Shown here piece by piece: positions 35,175 through 43,313 of a DNA stretch of 64,000 nt. This DNA is from SW4 sp042466115 (GTDB taxonomy: Bacteria; Pseudomonadota; Alphaproteobacteria; Rhodobacterales; Rhodobacteraceae), in the NCBI RefSeq assembly GCF_042466115.1, contig NZ_JAXHBQ010000001.1, positions 2,542,001 through 2,606,000 on the forward strand, read 5' to 3'. The notes under the pieces are model-generated. The model saw only the letters and a program-made list of their open reading frames with translations, ran no database searches and was not told where the DNA came from. The position numbers and the translations under genes are program-made. The stretch's first letter is position 1, and each line of letters opens with the position of its first letter.

Positions 35175-36047
35175 TCATGCCTTGCGCTCCAGCGCGCCAT
35201 AAATCCACAGCAGGGCGGCGGCGGCACTTTGGCCGGTGTGATGGGTCGTGAACTGCCAACCGGTGGTGCGCGCGAGGTGGGCAAGATGGTCTTTTCGCGC
35301 GGCAAGCCGGTCAAGGTATTGCTGTTTGAGGTCGCCTGCACGCAGGGTTTCGTGGCGCATGGCCCCTGTCATGCTTTCGAAAATGGTGCGCCCGTCAAAG
35401 GGAAATGCTTCCTCTTGCGGGTCAAGGATTTGAACCAGGGCACCGCGCACGCCCCGGTCTGCGGCCTGCAGAAGGGCGGTTTCTGTGGCGCGCATATCGC
35501 CAAGGAAATCGGAAATGAACAGCGCGCGCGAGTGGGGCAGCATCCCTTGGGCTTCGGGCGTGCCATAGTCGGCGGTGTCATCTTGCGACAAGAGGGCCGC
35601 GAGTTTGGAAAGCTGGACCTCGCCGCCGCGCGGAGGCAGGCGCAGGCCCGTCAGGCCGACACGTTCACTGCCGCGGATCAGCAGGATGGCGCTCGCCAGT
35701 CCCAGGGCGCGGGCGCGTTCCGATTTGGTTGGCAGGTCGGCGTGTGAGGAAAACCCCATTGATGCGCCCTGATCGACCCAGAGGATCACGCTTTGCGCGA
35801 TCTGCCATTCCTTTTCCTGCACGAACGGCGCGTCAGCCCGTGCGGACCGGCGCCAGTCGATGCTGCGCGCGGCGTCATGGCTTTGGGCGGGGCGGAACTG
35901 CCAGAAGGTATCGCCCAGACCCGCGCGCCGCCGCCCGTGTTCGCCCAGCAGAACGGTGCTCGCCAGATGTTCTGCCTCGGCCAGAAGGGCGGGCAGGGGA
36001 CTGGCAAGCGTTTCCGCCCGCGCGCGAAGGTCGCCCGATTGCGTCAT
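35175..36047 (-). CDS. DUF58 domain protein
   Basis: 290 aa. The DUF58 core is seen in GRRRAGLGDTFWQFRPAQSHD and RSIDWRRSARADAPFVQEKEWQ, each quoted in part, and a degenerate VWA-like strand VILWVDQGASMGF follows. The start overlaps the MoxR stop by 4 nt. MoxR-DUF58 pairs act together; the MoxR ATPase is thought to remodel a metal-binding partner. Confidence 0.92.
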   Translation of the reverse strand: MTQSGDLRARAETLASPLPALLAEAEHLASTVLLGEHGRRRAGLGDTFWQFRPAQSHDAARSIDWRRSARADAPFVQEKEWQIAQSVILWVDQGASMGFSSHADLPTKSERARALGLASAILLIRGSERVGLTGLRLPPRGGEVQLSKLAALLSQDDTADYGTPEAQGMLPHSRALFISDFLGDMRATETALLQAADRGVRGALVQILDPQEEAFPFDGRTIFESMTGAMRHETLRAGDLKQQYLDRLAARKDHLAHLARTTGWQFTTHHTGQSAAAALLWIYGALERKA

Positions 36048-37048
36048 GCGGCTTTGGTGACGGTCGTGATCTGTGCCGCGACCTGATCAATCACATCGGC
36101 CACGGTTTCGCCGCGCGCACGGGCCGCAAAGGTCAGCGCCATTCGGTGGGTCAGCACAGGGGCGGCCATGCGGCGCACGTCTTCGGCGGACGGGGCAAGG
36201 CGGCCATCCAGCAACGCCTCGGCACGCACGGTCAACATTAGGGCTTGCGCTGCGCGAGGGCCGGGGCCCCAGCTGACGTTCTGGCGCACCGTTTCAGGGG
36301 CGGTATCATCATCGGGGCGGCAGGCGCGCACCAGGTCAAGGATCATTTCGACAATCGCGTCACCAACGGGCATGCGGCGCAGCAGGGTTTGCGCGGCCAG
36401 CAGTTCGTCGGCTGTAAACACGGCTGATGCCGCGCCCTCGGCAACGCCGGTCGTGGCGATCAGGATATCGCGTTCGGTTTCGCGATCAGGGTAGGGCACG
36501 TCGATTTGTACAAGAAAGCGGTCAAGCTGGGCTTCCGGCAGCGGATAGGTGCCTTCCTGTTCAATGGGGTTTTGCGTGGCGAGAACATGGAACGGGTTGC
36601 CAAGCGGGCGATGTTCGCCGGCAATCGTGACCTCGCGTTCCTGCATGGCTTGCAGCAGGGCGGACTGGGTGCGCGGGCTGGCGCGGTTAATCTCGTCAGC
36701 CATCAAAAGCTGGCAAAACACCGGCCCTTCGATAAAGCGAAAGGTGCGGGTGCCATCTGCGGCGGTTTCCAGAACTTCGGAGCCTAGTATGTCAGCGGGC
36801 ATCAGATCGGGCGTGAACTGAATGCGGTTGCCCGACAGGCCCATGACCGTAGAAAGCGTATCGACAAGGCGCGTTTTCCCAAGGCCGGGCAGGCCAATCA
36901 ACAGGGCATGGCCACCACACATCAGCGCGGCAAGGGTCAAATCAACCACGCTGTCCTGCCCGATAAACCGCTGGGCGATACTGGCGCGCGCTTCGGCCAG
37001 TTTGGCGCTTAGCGCCTCGATCTCTGTCACAAGCTCGTTTGCGGCCAT
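36044..37048 (-). CDS. MoxR-family AAA+ ATPase
   Basis: 334 aa from ATG 37048 (MAANELVTEIEAL). Walker A GLPGLGKTRL, Walker B LLMADEINRA, sensor 1 ATQNPIEQEGTYPLPEAQ, and the sensor 2 region GPGPRAAQAL. The length and order are those of cytoplasmic MoxR proteins. It leads a four-gene operon through DUF58, DUF4159 and the large membrane protein, and is divergent from the DUF1285 gene across 62 nt. Confidence 0.95.
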   Translation of the reverse strand: MAANELVTEIEALSAKLAEARASIAQRFIGQDSVVDLTLAALMCGGHALLIGLPGLGKTRLVDTLSTVMGLSGNRIQFTPDLMPADILGSEVLETAADGTRTFRFIEGPVFCQLLMADEINRASPRTQSALLQAMQEREVTIAGEHRPLGNPFHVLATQNPIEQEGTYPLPEAQLDRFLVQIDVPYPDRETERDILIATTGVAEGAASAVFTADELLAAQTLLRRMPVGDAIVEMILDLVRACRPDDDTAPETVRQNVSWGPGPRAAQALMLTVRAEALLDGRLAPSAEDVRRMAAPVLTHRMALTFAARARGETVADVIDQVAAQITTVTKAA

Positions 37049-37110
37049 GGCAATCACTCCTACTGATCTGTAACCTGTGTCTATCAGACCAGATATCGCA
37101 GGCGACCCCA

Positions 37111-37704
37111 ATGGCAAAAACAATCAAAGGTGACAATGGCGTGAACGTTTCGGCGGAAAGCCTCGCATCCTCGGCGCGCGCAGCTTCAAAAAAGGGGCTG
37201 CCACCCGTGCATTTGTGGAATCCGCCGTTCTGCGGCGATCTGGATATGCGGATCGCGCGGGACGGGACGTGGTTTTATCTGGGCACACCGATCGGGCGGC
37301 CCGAACTGGTGCGGCTGTTTTCAACGATCCTGCGGCGCGATGGCGATGATTACTTTCTGGTGACACCGGTTGAAAAGGTCGGGATCACAGTGGATGACGC
37401 GCCATTTGTGGCGGTGGATTTCGAGCGGGTCGGCGAAGTGCTGCGCTTTGAAACCAACGTGGGTGATTTCGTTGACGCGGGGCCCGAGCATCCGATCCGC
37501 GTGGTGCGCGACGATGAAACGGGCGAACCCGCGCCCTATGTGCTTGTGCGCGCCAACCTTGAGGCGCTGATTGATCGCAAGTCGTTCTACCGGTTGGTGG
37601 AACTGGGCGAGGTTGATACCGTTGATGGGGTCGACTGGTTCGGGCTGCGATCGGGCGGGGAGTTCTTTGCCGTGATCCCGGCGGCGGAATTGCCCGATGC
37701 CTAA
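37111..37704 (+). CDS. DUF1285 domain protein
   Basis: 197 aa from ATG 37111 (MAKTIKGDNG). The family pattern is PPVHLWNPPFCGDLDMRIARDGTW, quoted in part, then PIGRPELVRLFSTILRRDGDDYFLVTPVEKV. DUF1285 folds as two small beta-barrel modules of unknown function. The gene is commonly found beside MoxR in this bacterial family and here overlaps the next gene by 8 nt. Confidence 0.9.
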   Translation: MAKTIKGDNGVNVSAESLASSARAASKKGLPPVHLWNPPFCGDLDMRIARDGTWFYLGTPIGRPELVRLFSTILRRDGDDYFLVTPVEKVGITVDDAPFVAVDFERVGEVLRFETNVGDFVDAGPEHPIRVVRDDETGEPAPYVLVRANLEALIDRKSFYRLVELGEVDTVDGVDWFGLRSGGEFFAVIPAAELPDA

Positions 37705-38458
37705 GACCTGCGCAAACCTGACATGGTTGTTTGCGGACCTGCCCATGCTGGAGCGGCCACGCGCCGCGGCGCAAGCAGGGTTCGGCGCGGTCGAGGTACT
37801 GTTTCCATATGACGAAAACGCGGCTGATCTGGGCAATGCGATTGCGCAAGCGGGCGTGGAACTGGCGCTGATCAACTGCCCGCCGCCCAATTACGCCGAT
37901 CCGGACGGGCCGCGCGGTTTCGCTGCCGTCCCGGCTGAACACGCGCGGTTTCAGCAGGCGTTCCGGCGCGCACTGCGGTATGCGGGGGCGCTGGGCGCGC
38001 AGCACGTGCATATCATGGCAGGGGTCGCCGAAGGGGCTGCAGCGCGGCAGGTTTTCGTTGAGAATTTGCGCTGGGCGGCCGCGGTTGCACCAAAGCAAAG
38101 CCTGACGATCGAGCCGATCAATCCGGTGGATATGCCCGGCTACTATCTGAATGACTTTGATCAGGCCGCAGGCATTCTGGCCGAGGTCGCCGCACCCAAC
38201 CTGCACCTGCAATTTGACGCTTACCATGCCCACCGGATTACAGGCGACGTGATGGGATGCTGGGAAAAGTTCGGCCATCTGGCGCGCCATGTGCAGGTGG
38301 CCGGGTTCCCCGGACGGCACGAACCCACGGGCGGGGACATTGATTACAAAGCGTTTTTCGCGCGGTTGCGGGCAGATGGGTATGACGGCTGGATCAGTGG
38401 GGAATACACACCCGCGGGTGAAACGCTCGACGGTTTGGACTGGCTGGAAACATGCTGA
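37697..38458 (+). CDS. Hydroxypyruvate isomerase-like TIM-barrel protein
   Basis: 253 aa, usual length for Hyi. It opens CANLTWLFADLPMLERP and has the catalytic Glu region LTIEPINPVDMPGYYLND and the second Glu in DGWISGEYTPAG. His and Asp ligands are in FDAYHAHRITGD. It would interconvert hydroxypyruvate and tartronate semialdehyde, next to glyoxylate metabolism; whether it works with the glc operon is not shown. It overlaps DUF1285 by 8 nt. Confidence 0.88.
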   Translation: MPKTCANLTWLFADLPMLERPRAAAQAGFGAVEVLFPYDENAADLGNAIAQAGVELALINCPPPNYADPDGPRGFAAVPAEHARFQQAFRRALRYAGALGAQHVHIMAGVAEGAAARQVFVENLRWAAAVAPKQSLTIEPINPVDMPGYYLNDFDQAAGILAEVAAPNLHLQFDAYHAHRITGDVMGCWEKFGHLARHVQVAGFPGRHEPTGGDIDYKAFFARLRADGYDGWISGEYTPAGETLDGLDWLETC

Positions 38459-38520
38459 CACAATGCTGTCAGCAGGGGTATGTCACAAGGGTCTCATCAA
38501 CAACGCAAGGAGATGAGACA

Positions 38521-38907
38521 ATGACCAGTCAACCCGTTCAGCCGATGGCCGCATGGTTCGAAATTCCCGTGACCGACCTTGCCAGGGCGCAGGCGTTTTA
38601 TGATGACGTCTGCGGGTGGACGTCGCAGGTTGTGACCAATATGGGCCCCAACCCGATTGTCGTGCTGGATGGCGGTGATGTCGCCGGCGGTGGCCACCTT
38701 TACGAGGGCAAGCCTGCCGCGGCGGGAACCGGTGCGACGACACATGTAACGATCAACGGCTCGCTGGAAGCCGCGGCTGAACGTGCGATCAAGGCTGGTG
38801 GCCAGATCGTCGGCCCGATTGTTCCCATCCCCCATGGCCGGTTTCAGTATATGATTGACCCCGATGGAAATTCCATCGGCCTGTTTGAACTGGCCAAAGC
38901 CGCATGA
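38521..38907 (+). CDS. VOC-superfamily protein (glyoxalase/bleomycin-resistance fold)
   Basis: 128 aa from ATG 38521. A VOC beta-alpha-beta-beta-beta repeat is seen: WFEIPVTDLARAQAFYDDVCGW and FQYMIDPDGNSIGLFE, quoted in part. Metal ligands and substrate are not evident. Its stop overlaps the WYL regulator start by 4 nt, so they are coupled. Confidence 0.88.
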   Translation: MTSQPVQPMAAWFEIPVTDLARAQAFYDDVCGWTSQVVTNMGPNPIVVLDGGDVAGGGHLYEGKPAAAGTGATTHVTINGSLEAAAERAIKAGGQIVGPIVPIPHGRFQYMIDPDGNSIGLFELAKAA

Positions 38908-39599
38908 GACGCGCCGACCGCCTTTTCCAGATCGTGCAGTATCTGCGGGGCGGTCGGCTGACCACGGCGGCGCGTCTGGCGCAGCAGTTGGAGGTGACAA
39001 AGCGGACCGTTTACCGCGATATCGCCGATCTGATCGGATCAGGTGTTCCGATCGAAGGCGAGGCGGGCGTCGGATACGTCATGCGCGCCGGATACGAGGT
39101 GCCGCCGCTGATGTTCACCGAGGACGAGATTGTCGCGCTGGTTGCCGGTGCGAAACTGATCCGCGCTTGGGGCGGGGCCAATATGGCCGCAGGGGCCGAA
39201 GAAGCCCTGATCAAGATTGCCGCAGTCTTGCCCGATGGCGCGCGCGCGCGGGCCGAGGCGGTGAAGATCAACGCATTTACCATGTCCGAAATGACCGACG
39301 ATTTGCGCGAGATGATTGATCGGGTCGAGGCGGCCTCGGAAACCAATATCCGCCTTGAAATTGACTACGCCGACGAAAGTGGCGCGACCAGCCACCGTGT
39401 TGTGCGCCCGCTGGGCCTATGGTTCTGGGGCAAGACATGGACGATGGTTGGCTGGTGCGAAAAACGCGCCGATTTTCGGATGTTTCGGCTGGATCGCATA
39501 GCGCAGATGAAAGACGCAGGTGTGTTCAAACCCCAACGCGGCCAGAGCCTGCGCGATTTCTATGCCGATGAAACCCGCCGCAGCCACCGCCCGAAATGA
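38904..39599 (+). CDS. HTH/WYL-type transcriptional regulator
   Basis: 231 aa. N-terminal HTH_11 (LTTAARLAQQLEVTKRTVYRDIADL, quoted in part) and C-terminal WYL-like domain (VRPLGLWFWGKTWTMVGWCEKR, in which W-Y-L is replaced by F-W-G-type residues). It should regulate the VOC gene with which it is coupled by overlap. Ligand unknown. Confidence 0.88.
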   Translation: MRRADRLFQIVQYLRGGRLTTAARLAQQLEVTKRTVYRDIADLIGSGVPIEGEAGVGYVMRAGYEVPPLMFTEDEIVALVAGAKLIRAWGGANMAAGAEEALIKIAAVLPDGARARAEAVKINAFTMSEMTDDLREMIDRVEAASETNIRLEIDYADESGATSHRVVRPLGLWFWGKTWTMVGWCEKRADFRMFRLDRIAQMKDAGVFKPQRGQSLRDFYADETRRSHRPK

Positions 39600-39680
39600 G
39601 GCGCTGCCGCGCCGTTGTTTGAGTGGTGTGGCGGGTGATCGTTTTGCCGCCGAAGGCTGTAGGATACGAGGCGTTAGAGC

Positions 39681-39710
39681 CTCCGGCGGGGATATTTTTG
39701 GCAAGATGAG
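39681..39710. repeat. Short dispersed repeat, copy C
   Basis: Intergenic, 82 nt after the WYL gene end. Its core 'ggatatttttggcaagatgag' (39690-39710) differs at one of 21 positions from copy D (52820-52840), and shares the 'caagatga' end with copies A and B. Confidence 0.55.
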
Positions 39711-39715
39711 CGTGT

Positions 39716-41776
39716 CTAGTTTCCTGACAGACTTGCGGCCAGCCGCATCAGTTGCACCGCTTCGGTGCGATAACCGAACGGGTCGTCGCCGCGGTTGGCA
39801 TTGGCCAGCGCGATGGCATCGGCGTAAGTCCAGTCACCAAGGTAGGTGCCGCCCTGCAGCAATTGCCCAAAGCCCGCGATAGCGGCGGCGAATTGGGCCT
39901 CGCCATCGGTGGATGTCGTGGCAATGGGCGTTTCGATCAGCTGGCTGTCACTGTCACCCGGTGCCTTGTAGCGCAGGCGCAAAAAGCCGAGTTCGTCGCT
40001 GTCATCCGCTGCGGGTGTAGGCTGATAGCGCAAAGGATCGCTTAGGACCGCAGGCGAGCCAACGGGCGTGATTTCATAGATTGCCGTGACCGTGTGACCG
40101 GCACCAAGTTCACCTGCATCCACCGCGTCGTTGTTGAAATCCTCGCGCCGCAGCGCGCGAGTTTCATAGCCGATCAGCCGGTATTCGGCGACCAGTGCGG
40201 GGTTGAATTCGACCTGGATTTTCACGTCATTGGCGATCGGGAAAAGTGCGCCGGTCAGGTTGTCGACCAGCACTTTTTGCGCCTCGGACAGCGTGTCGAT
40301 ATAGGCGGCCGTGCCGTTGCCGTTTTGCGCCAGGGCTTGCATGGTTTCATCGTCCAGATTGCCACGTCCGAAGCCCAGCACCGACAGGTATGTGCCACTA
40401 TCGCGCTGATCGGCGATGTAGCCTTCCAACCCGCGCGGATCGGACAGGCCGACGTTGAAATCACCGTCCGTGGCAAGGATCACCCGGCTGACTTCGCCGT
40501 CACGTGCCATCGCGGCGGCGGTTGCATAGGCCTGTTCCAGCCCGCCCTGCCCGTTAGTGCCACCGCCTGCGGCAAGGGCGTTGAGCGCGGCCAGAATCGT
40601 GGCGCGGTCGGATGCAGGCGTGGGGGCCAAAACCTGACCCGCCGAACCGGCATAGGCGACGATCGCCACTTCGTCTTGCGGGCGCAACTGGTCAAGCATC
40701 AGGCGGAACGACTGTTTCAAAAGCGGCAATTTGGCCGCGTCGTTCATTGATCCGGATGTGTCGATAAGAAAGACAAGGTTCAGCGGCGGGCGATCTTCCA
40801 GCGCGGGCATCGTGCCTTGGATGGCGATTTGCACCAGTTGCGTGTCGGCGTTCCACGGGGTCTCAAAGACGTTGACCGTGGGGCGGAACGGGGCTTGGCC
40901 CGCTTCGGGGACCGCGTAGTCATAGGGGAAATAGTTGATCAGTTCTTCGATACGGATCGCGCCTGGCGCAGGAAGTTGCCCGCGCATCAGCGAGGAGCGC
41001 AGGACCGCATAGCTGGCCGTGTCCACGTCGATGGAAAACGTCGAAACGGGGGTCTCGGCGGTGATCCGTAGGGGGTTGGTTTCGGCATTGGCAAAGGCTT
41101 CGGTATCGGGTGCGACGCGGGCGTCGTCAGCGTCTTGCGGGCCGGGCGCGATACGGGGCGGGGCGGCGGGGGCCATATCGGCCATTTCGCCCGCAGGTTC
41201 CGTTATCGCGCGCAGACGCCCAAGTTCCTGCGCACCTCGTTCGGCAGCCGGTGACTGGGTCAGCATTTCGACGGGCGCTTCCTCGCGCTCGGCTGTGATT
41301 GCGGGCGGCACCAGCGCGCCCTCGTCCAGGGCGAGGTCCGCAGCATCTGGTGACGGGGCGACAGCGATGGCATCAGACTCCTCGGCGATCGTGCCGCCAA
41401 ACGCAGTGACGCCGGAGTCGTCCTCGGTCGGTGTCGGCGCGGTGTTGGTTTCGCCAAGTTCGCTGACGGTCGGCTGCCCGCTGGGTAGGTTGATCAGGTC
41501 GCGCCCCTGCGGTGTCAGCACAAGGAAACCGCAGGCGATGATAGCGGTGGTGACGGTCAGCCCGCCTTTGGTGGTCAGCTTGGTCAGCATGGTTTTCACT
41601 CCTGTCCAGAGGGGTGATCCCTCGGTTGCAGGGGTATGACGGGTGGCATCGCGCGATCCTTGGAGCGCGGCGAAGTTTTCGCGAGCCAGGGCGATGTCGG
41701 CGGCGCGTTTCGCGGCGTCCGGTGCAGGTGTGGCGGCGTCGAGTGCGGCTCTCAGATCGTCGAGTTCATCGGTCAT
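39716..41776 (-). CDS. VWA-domain membrane protein (YfbK-like) with anti-sigma-like N-terminus
   Basis: 686 aa. Residues 1-68 are cytoplasmic; a single transmembrane helix follows (GGLTVTTAIIACGFLVLTP). After an acidic low-complexity stretch, the VWA domain holds a complete metal site: DTSGSMN, a Thr-containing loop and ATDGDFNVG. The C-terminus matches DUF3520. The gene begins 4 nt inside the ECF sigma gene end, where an anti-sigma factor is normally encoded. The N-terminal segment may serve as that anti-sigma; inference only. Confidence 0.85.
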   Translation of the reverse strand: MTDELDDLRAALDAATPAPDAAKRAADIALARENFAALQGSRDATRHTPATEGSPLWTGVKTMLTKLTTKGGLTVTTAIIACGFLVLTPQGRDLINLPSGQPTVSELGETNTAPTPTEDDSGVTAFGGTIAEESDAIAVAPSPDAADLALDEGALVPPAITAEREEAPVEMLTQSPAAERGAQELGRLRAITEPAGEMADMAPAAPPRIAPGPQDADDARVAPDTEAFANAETNPLRITAETPVSTFSIDVDTASYAVLRSSLMRGQLPAPGAIRIEELINYFPYDYAVPEAGQAPFRPTVNVFETPWNADTQLVQIAIQGTMPALEDRPPLNLVFLIDTSGSMNDAAKLPLLKQSFRLMLDQLRPQDEVAIVAYAGSAGQVLAPTPASDRATILAALNALAAGGGTNGQGGLEQAYATAAAMARDGEVSRVILATDGDFNVGLSDPRGLEGYIADQRDSGTYLSVLGFGRGNLDDETMQALAQNGNGTAAYIDTLSEAQKVLVDNLTGALFPIANDVKIQVEFNPALVAEYRLIGYETRALRREDFNNDAVDAGELGAGHTVTAIYEITPVGSPAVLSDPLRYQPTPAADDSDELGFLRLRYKAPGDSDSQLIETPIATTSTDGEAQFAAAIAGFGQLLQGGTYLGDWTYADAIALANANRGDDPFGYRTEAVQLMRLAASLSGN

Positions 41777-42339
41777 CGCGCGCCCTCCTCTTCATTTTGT
41801 TTCATCGCGCGCAGGCGTTTGCGGGACTCGGACAATCGCCAGCTTATCGTCCCTTCGGAGACGCCCAGAACCTCGCCTGCTTCGGCGTGGGTCATGTCGT
41901 CCATGATCAGCGCCAGTGTGTCACGCAGATCGTCGGGCAGGCCGGACATGGCGGCGGTCAGCCAGTCCAGTTGCGCGCGGGTTTCAGCGATTTCGGCATG
42001 ACGGCCCAGTTCCCAGTCGCCCCATCCGTCCGCGGCGCGCGCATGGCTGGCGGCGCGGCGGCGGCGATCATGGGCGGCGTTCACGGCAACGCGGTAAAGC
42101 CATGTCGTGACCTTGGATTGCCGCCGGTAACTCGCCAGCTTGGCAGGCAAGGCGGCGCAAATGTCTTGCGTCAGATCTTCGGCCTCGGCCCGCGCGCCCG
42201 TGAGGCGAAAGCAAAGCGCGAACAGCCGATCATAGCACCGCGCGAGCAACAGCGCGAAAGCCTCGCCGTCACCACCCGCGGCCGCCTGGGCCAGATCTTC
42301 GTCGCTTGTCATCATGCGCATCACAGTCGTTTGACGCAT
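41773..42339 (-). CDS. ECF-type RNA polymerase sigma factor
   Basis: About 188 aa from ATG 42339, chosen from several in-frame starts (TTG 42351, ATG 42339, 42321, 42315). Region 2 reads LLARCYDRLFALCFRLTGARAEAEDLTQDIC, quoted in part, and region 4 LPDDLRDTLALIMDDMTHAEAGEVLGVSEGTISWRL, also in part. The stop overlaps the VWA gene start by 4 nt. The sigma/VWA couple is probably an envelope-signalling unit. Confidence 0.9.
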   Translation of the reverse strand: MRQTTVMRMMTSDEDLAQAAAGGDGEAFALLLARCYDRLFALCFRLTGARAEAEDLTQDICAALPAKLASYRRQSKVTTWLYRVAVNAAHDRRRRAASHARAADGWGDWELGRHAEIAETRAQLDWLTAAMSGLPDDLRDTLALIMDDMTHAEAGEVLGVSEGTISWRLSESRKRLRAMKQNEEEGAR

Positions 42340-42427
42340 GCGCGCGGTCAATCCTTGGAATGAAATGCGCGATTAGGCAAAGATTGTTTTCCGTGCTTAG
42401 GTGGCGGGCAAATTGAAGGGACAGAAT

Positions 42428-42736
42428 ATGCCGAATTTCATGATAACCTACCACGGCGGCGAGCCGTTCGCGACCAAGGAAGAAGGGGCCGCGCATATGC
42501 AGGCCCATATGGCGTGGATGGCCGATATTGGCGACGACATCGTGCTGCCAGACGCCCCGTTCAAGGCGCGCCGCATCGTAACGGCGGAGGGTGCAAGCGA
42601 CGGCGGTTATGCAGGCATCATGGGCGCGCTGGTGTTTCGCGCCGATGACATGGCCGCCGCCGAAGCGGTCGCGGCGGCCTGTCCGTTTCTGGCAATGGGC
42701 CATATCGAGTTGGCAGAACTGATGTCGATGGGGTGA
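42428..42736 (+). CDS. YCII-domain protein
   Basis: 102 aa from ATG 42428 (MPNFMITYHGG). The pattern MITYHGGEPF...HMAWMADIGD and ADDMAAAEAVAAACPFL is that of the YCII-related fold, a ferredoxin-like dimer. Members are linked to dehalogenation or small-molecule modification, with no certain reaction. Divergent from the sigma gene. Confidence 0.85.
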   Translation: MPNFMITYHGGEPFATKEEGAAHMQAHMAWMADIGDDIVLPDAPFKARRIVTAEGASDGGYAGIMGALVFRADDMAAAEAVAAACPFLAMGHIELAELMSMG

Positions 42737-42772
42737 ACGGGGTTGAGGTGGCGTGTGGTGACGCCCCGTTTT

Positions 42773-43102
42773 TCAGTGCCCCCAGCCGCCCGTTGCGATC
42801 TTTTCGGCCACGAATTTTCGGTAGTCGTTTGGCGATAACGGCGATCTAGGGCGATGGCGACTCGTGTTGCAATGCAAGCAAGCCGCAGCGATATTTCTGC
42901 GGATATCGCGACCGCCATCACATCGGGCCCACAGATGTTCGGCTGTGACCAAGCGCCGTTTGGCTTGATTTTGGGTCAATCCGTGTTTGCGCGCAAATTG
43001 CGTGGGATCATTGCCCGCCCACATCATGCGATCACAGTAATAACAGCGCCCGTTTTGGGCGTGAAATGCAGCGGTTCGGTGTTCTTGTAGTCTGTTGGCC
43101 AC
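42773..43102 (-). CDS. HNH endonuclease-like protein
   Basis: 109 aa from GTG 43102, supported by AAAGGA (43111-43116) eight nt upstream. It has the treble-clef zinc pair CYYC, then TAEHLWARCDGGRD (HNH His) and NIAAACLHCN with a second CxxC. This is the compact HNH module of small nicking or restriction-type nucleases. No restriction or mobile gene lies beside it. It ends 37 nt after the YCII gene (convergent). Confidence 0.82.
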   Translation of the reverse strand: MANRLQEHRTAAFHAQNGRCYYCDRMMWAGNDPTQFARKHGLTQNQAKRRLVTAEHLWARCDGGRDIRRNIAAACLHCNTSRHRPRSPLSPNDYRKFVAEKIATGGWGH

Positions 43103-43313
43103 TTGGCAACTCCTTTGACTTTCTTTCGAAAGCAGAAGCGCGATGACCTAAGGTTCATCCCCCATGACGGGACACTTGCGTGTGCACAAGGCCGATGGCT
43201 TATGCCAAACCCTGCAGTTCATGTCGGACTATGTGCACGCAATGGGCGTGCCCCAAGCGCATCCGCGCTCGGGCCGTATTCAATAATTAATACAACAGCT
43301 TGCCTGTTTCAAG

